Positions 5,753-6,497 of a DNA stretch of 6,497 nt are shown here, one piece after another. How positions within the stretch are numbered: position 1 is the first letter of the stretch; every line of letters begins with the position of its first letter. The notes under the pieces were generated by a model. The model made no database searches. It saw nothing but the letters and a program-made list of their open reading frames with translations, and was not told the DNA's origin. Position numbers and translations under genes: made by a program. This DNA is from Dehalococcoidia bacterium (lineage in GTDB: Bacteria > Chloroflexota > Dehalococcoidia > SZUA-161): positions 1-6,497 of the forward strand of contig JACUUS010000128.1 of the NCBI GenBank assembly GCA_014859215.1, written 5' to 3'.

Positions 5753-6497
5753 ATGCGCTCAAGCCTTATTTCAGAGAGGCTTTCCCAACTGGGCGCCAGC
5801 CGGCGCCTGAGGGCGGTCGCTATTCCCCTGCTGATTTTCCTGGTCATATTTGGCGTCTACTTCATCTCGAGTTCCACGCCTCCTGATTGGTATAAACACT
5901 ATGTGTATCAGTCCCAGGCATTTCTCGAGGGCAGGTATGACCTGCAAGGCTTCCCGGAATACTACCAGGACCTCGTTCACTATGCCGGAAAGCAATACCT
6001 GGCAAGCCCGCCGATGCCCGCCATCGTAATGCTGCCCGCGGTAGCTATCTGGGGAATCGAAGCAGACCAGGTCCGCATAAGTATACTCCTGGGCGCAGCC
6101 AACGTTGCCCTGGCCTGGATACTGCTTGGCAGGCTGGGTGTTGAAGGACGCAAACGATGGTTGCTCACCGGTCTTTTTGGCCTGGGTACTGTACACTGGG
6201 AGGTAGCGACTCACGGCACAACCTGGTTCTTCGCCGAGATAGTTGCCGTCTTCTTCCTCATGCTCGCCCTCATCGAGTTTTTCGGCAAGAGAAGGGTGTT
6301 CCTGGTGGGCCTGCTGCTGGGCTTTGCGGTCCTGAGCCGGCTCCCGATTGTCCTGGGCAGCGTGTTCTTCCTGGCAATGTTGTACAGGGCCGGCGGTTTC
6401 CCCAGGCTTCACATCGGTTTTCTCGCCGGCCTGGCCCTGCCCCTAGCCCATGTTTGACAATTGGTCCTGACAACAGCTTCAAAATGGGCAGTTTTCC
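5753..6497 (+). CDS. Second GT-C type membrane glycosyltransferase, paralogue of the preceding gene; frame broken and 3' partial
   Basis: ATG at 5753 with GGAG 10 nt upstream. The frame gives 234 residues, then TGA at 6455-6457. It shares motifs with the preceding gene along its length: HYV (49-51) preceded by PPDWY with Asp45, SPPMPAIVMLPAVAIWG (85-101), FFLMLALIEF (167-176) and LSRLPIVL (194-201). Membrane segments are visible at about 21-39, 88-101, 109-126, 136-146, 157-174, 181-210 and 219-233. The protein is about half the expected length. After the stop, the -1 frame reads DNSFKMGSF (6469-6495), which fits the loop that follows this membrane segment in the paralogue, so the real gene probably continues past the window edge with one base lost around 6446-6468. 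The 270 nt before it (5483-5752) hold no gene, only a hairpin GGCCT-TTC-AGGCC (5642-5654) without a T-run. Function is as inferred for its twin: sugar transfer from a lipid carrier. Confidence 0.72.

Noticed and set aside
1..6497. CRISPR array, tRNA or rRNA genes, insertion sequence, attachment sites
   Set aside because: No regularly spaced repeats, tRNA-like T-arm/anticodon arrangement, transposase motifs or paired terminal repeats were seen.

Overview
The window is bacterial chromosome with moderately high GC. It carries two housekeeping genes (rnc, ftsY), two regulators and three cell-envelope or hydrolase-type genes. The direct rnc-ftsY pair without smc between them, the short stand-alone LuxR-type HTH protein and the tandem multi-pass GT-C type membrane glycosyltransferases best fit a Chloroflexota-like (perhaps Dehalococcoidia-like) bacterium. 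GC-rich Firmicutes are the main alternative. This assignment rests on gene order and protein style only.

Left part, minus strand: a sigma-70/A-type promoter (TTGACT, 17 bp, TATAAT) at 1364-1336 drives marR (1250-786). After a 17-nt gap comes an alpha/beta hydrolase with an N-terminal SdrD/CarboxypepD-reg-like beta domain (768 to the left edge, C-terminus missing). A 39-bp near-palindrome overlaps the -10 element and the expected start site, so the MarR protein probably controls its own two-gene operon.

Middle: a 122-aa LuxR-family HTH protein (1922-1554, minus) has a candidate promoter almost 300 nt upstream. That gives it a long leader rich in inverted repeats, including a GAAA-capped hairpin near the predicted 5' end and a 20-bp palindrome near the ribosome binding site. 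The rest of the 590-bp divergent region carries a run of hairpins on the plus strand, ending at a strong rnc promoter (TTGACA, 17 bp, TATCAT).

Right part, plus strand: rnc (RNase III) and ftsY (SRP receptor GTPase) are 6 nt apart and probably co-transcribed. They are followed by two paralogous polytopic glycosyltransferase-like genes. The first is split by a -1 frame change near 5012-5021. The second meets a stop at 6455-6457 at almost the same place in the protein, and the following 30 nt look like a continuation in the -1 frame. These are either pseudogenes or sequence errors.

I did not find a clearly new multi-gene system. The most unusual items are the marR operator/promoter, the structured non-coding region between luxR and rnc, the Cys in place of a catalytic Asp in RNase III, and the matched breaks in the twin glycosyltransferases.
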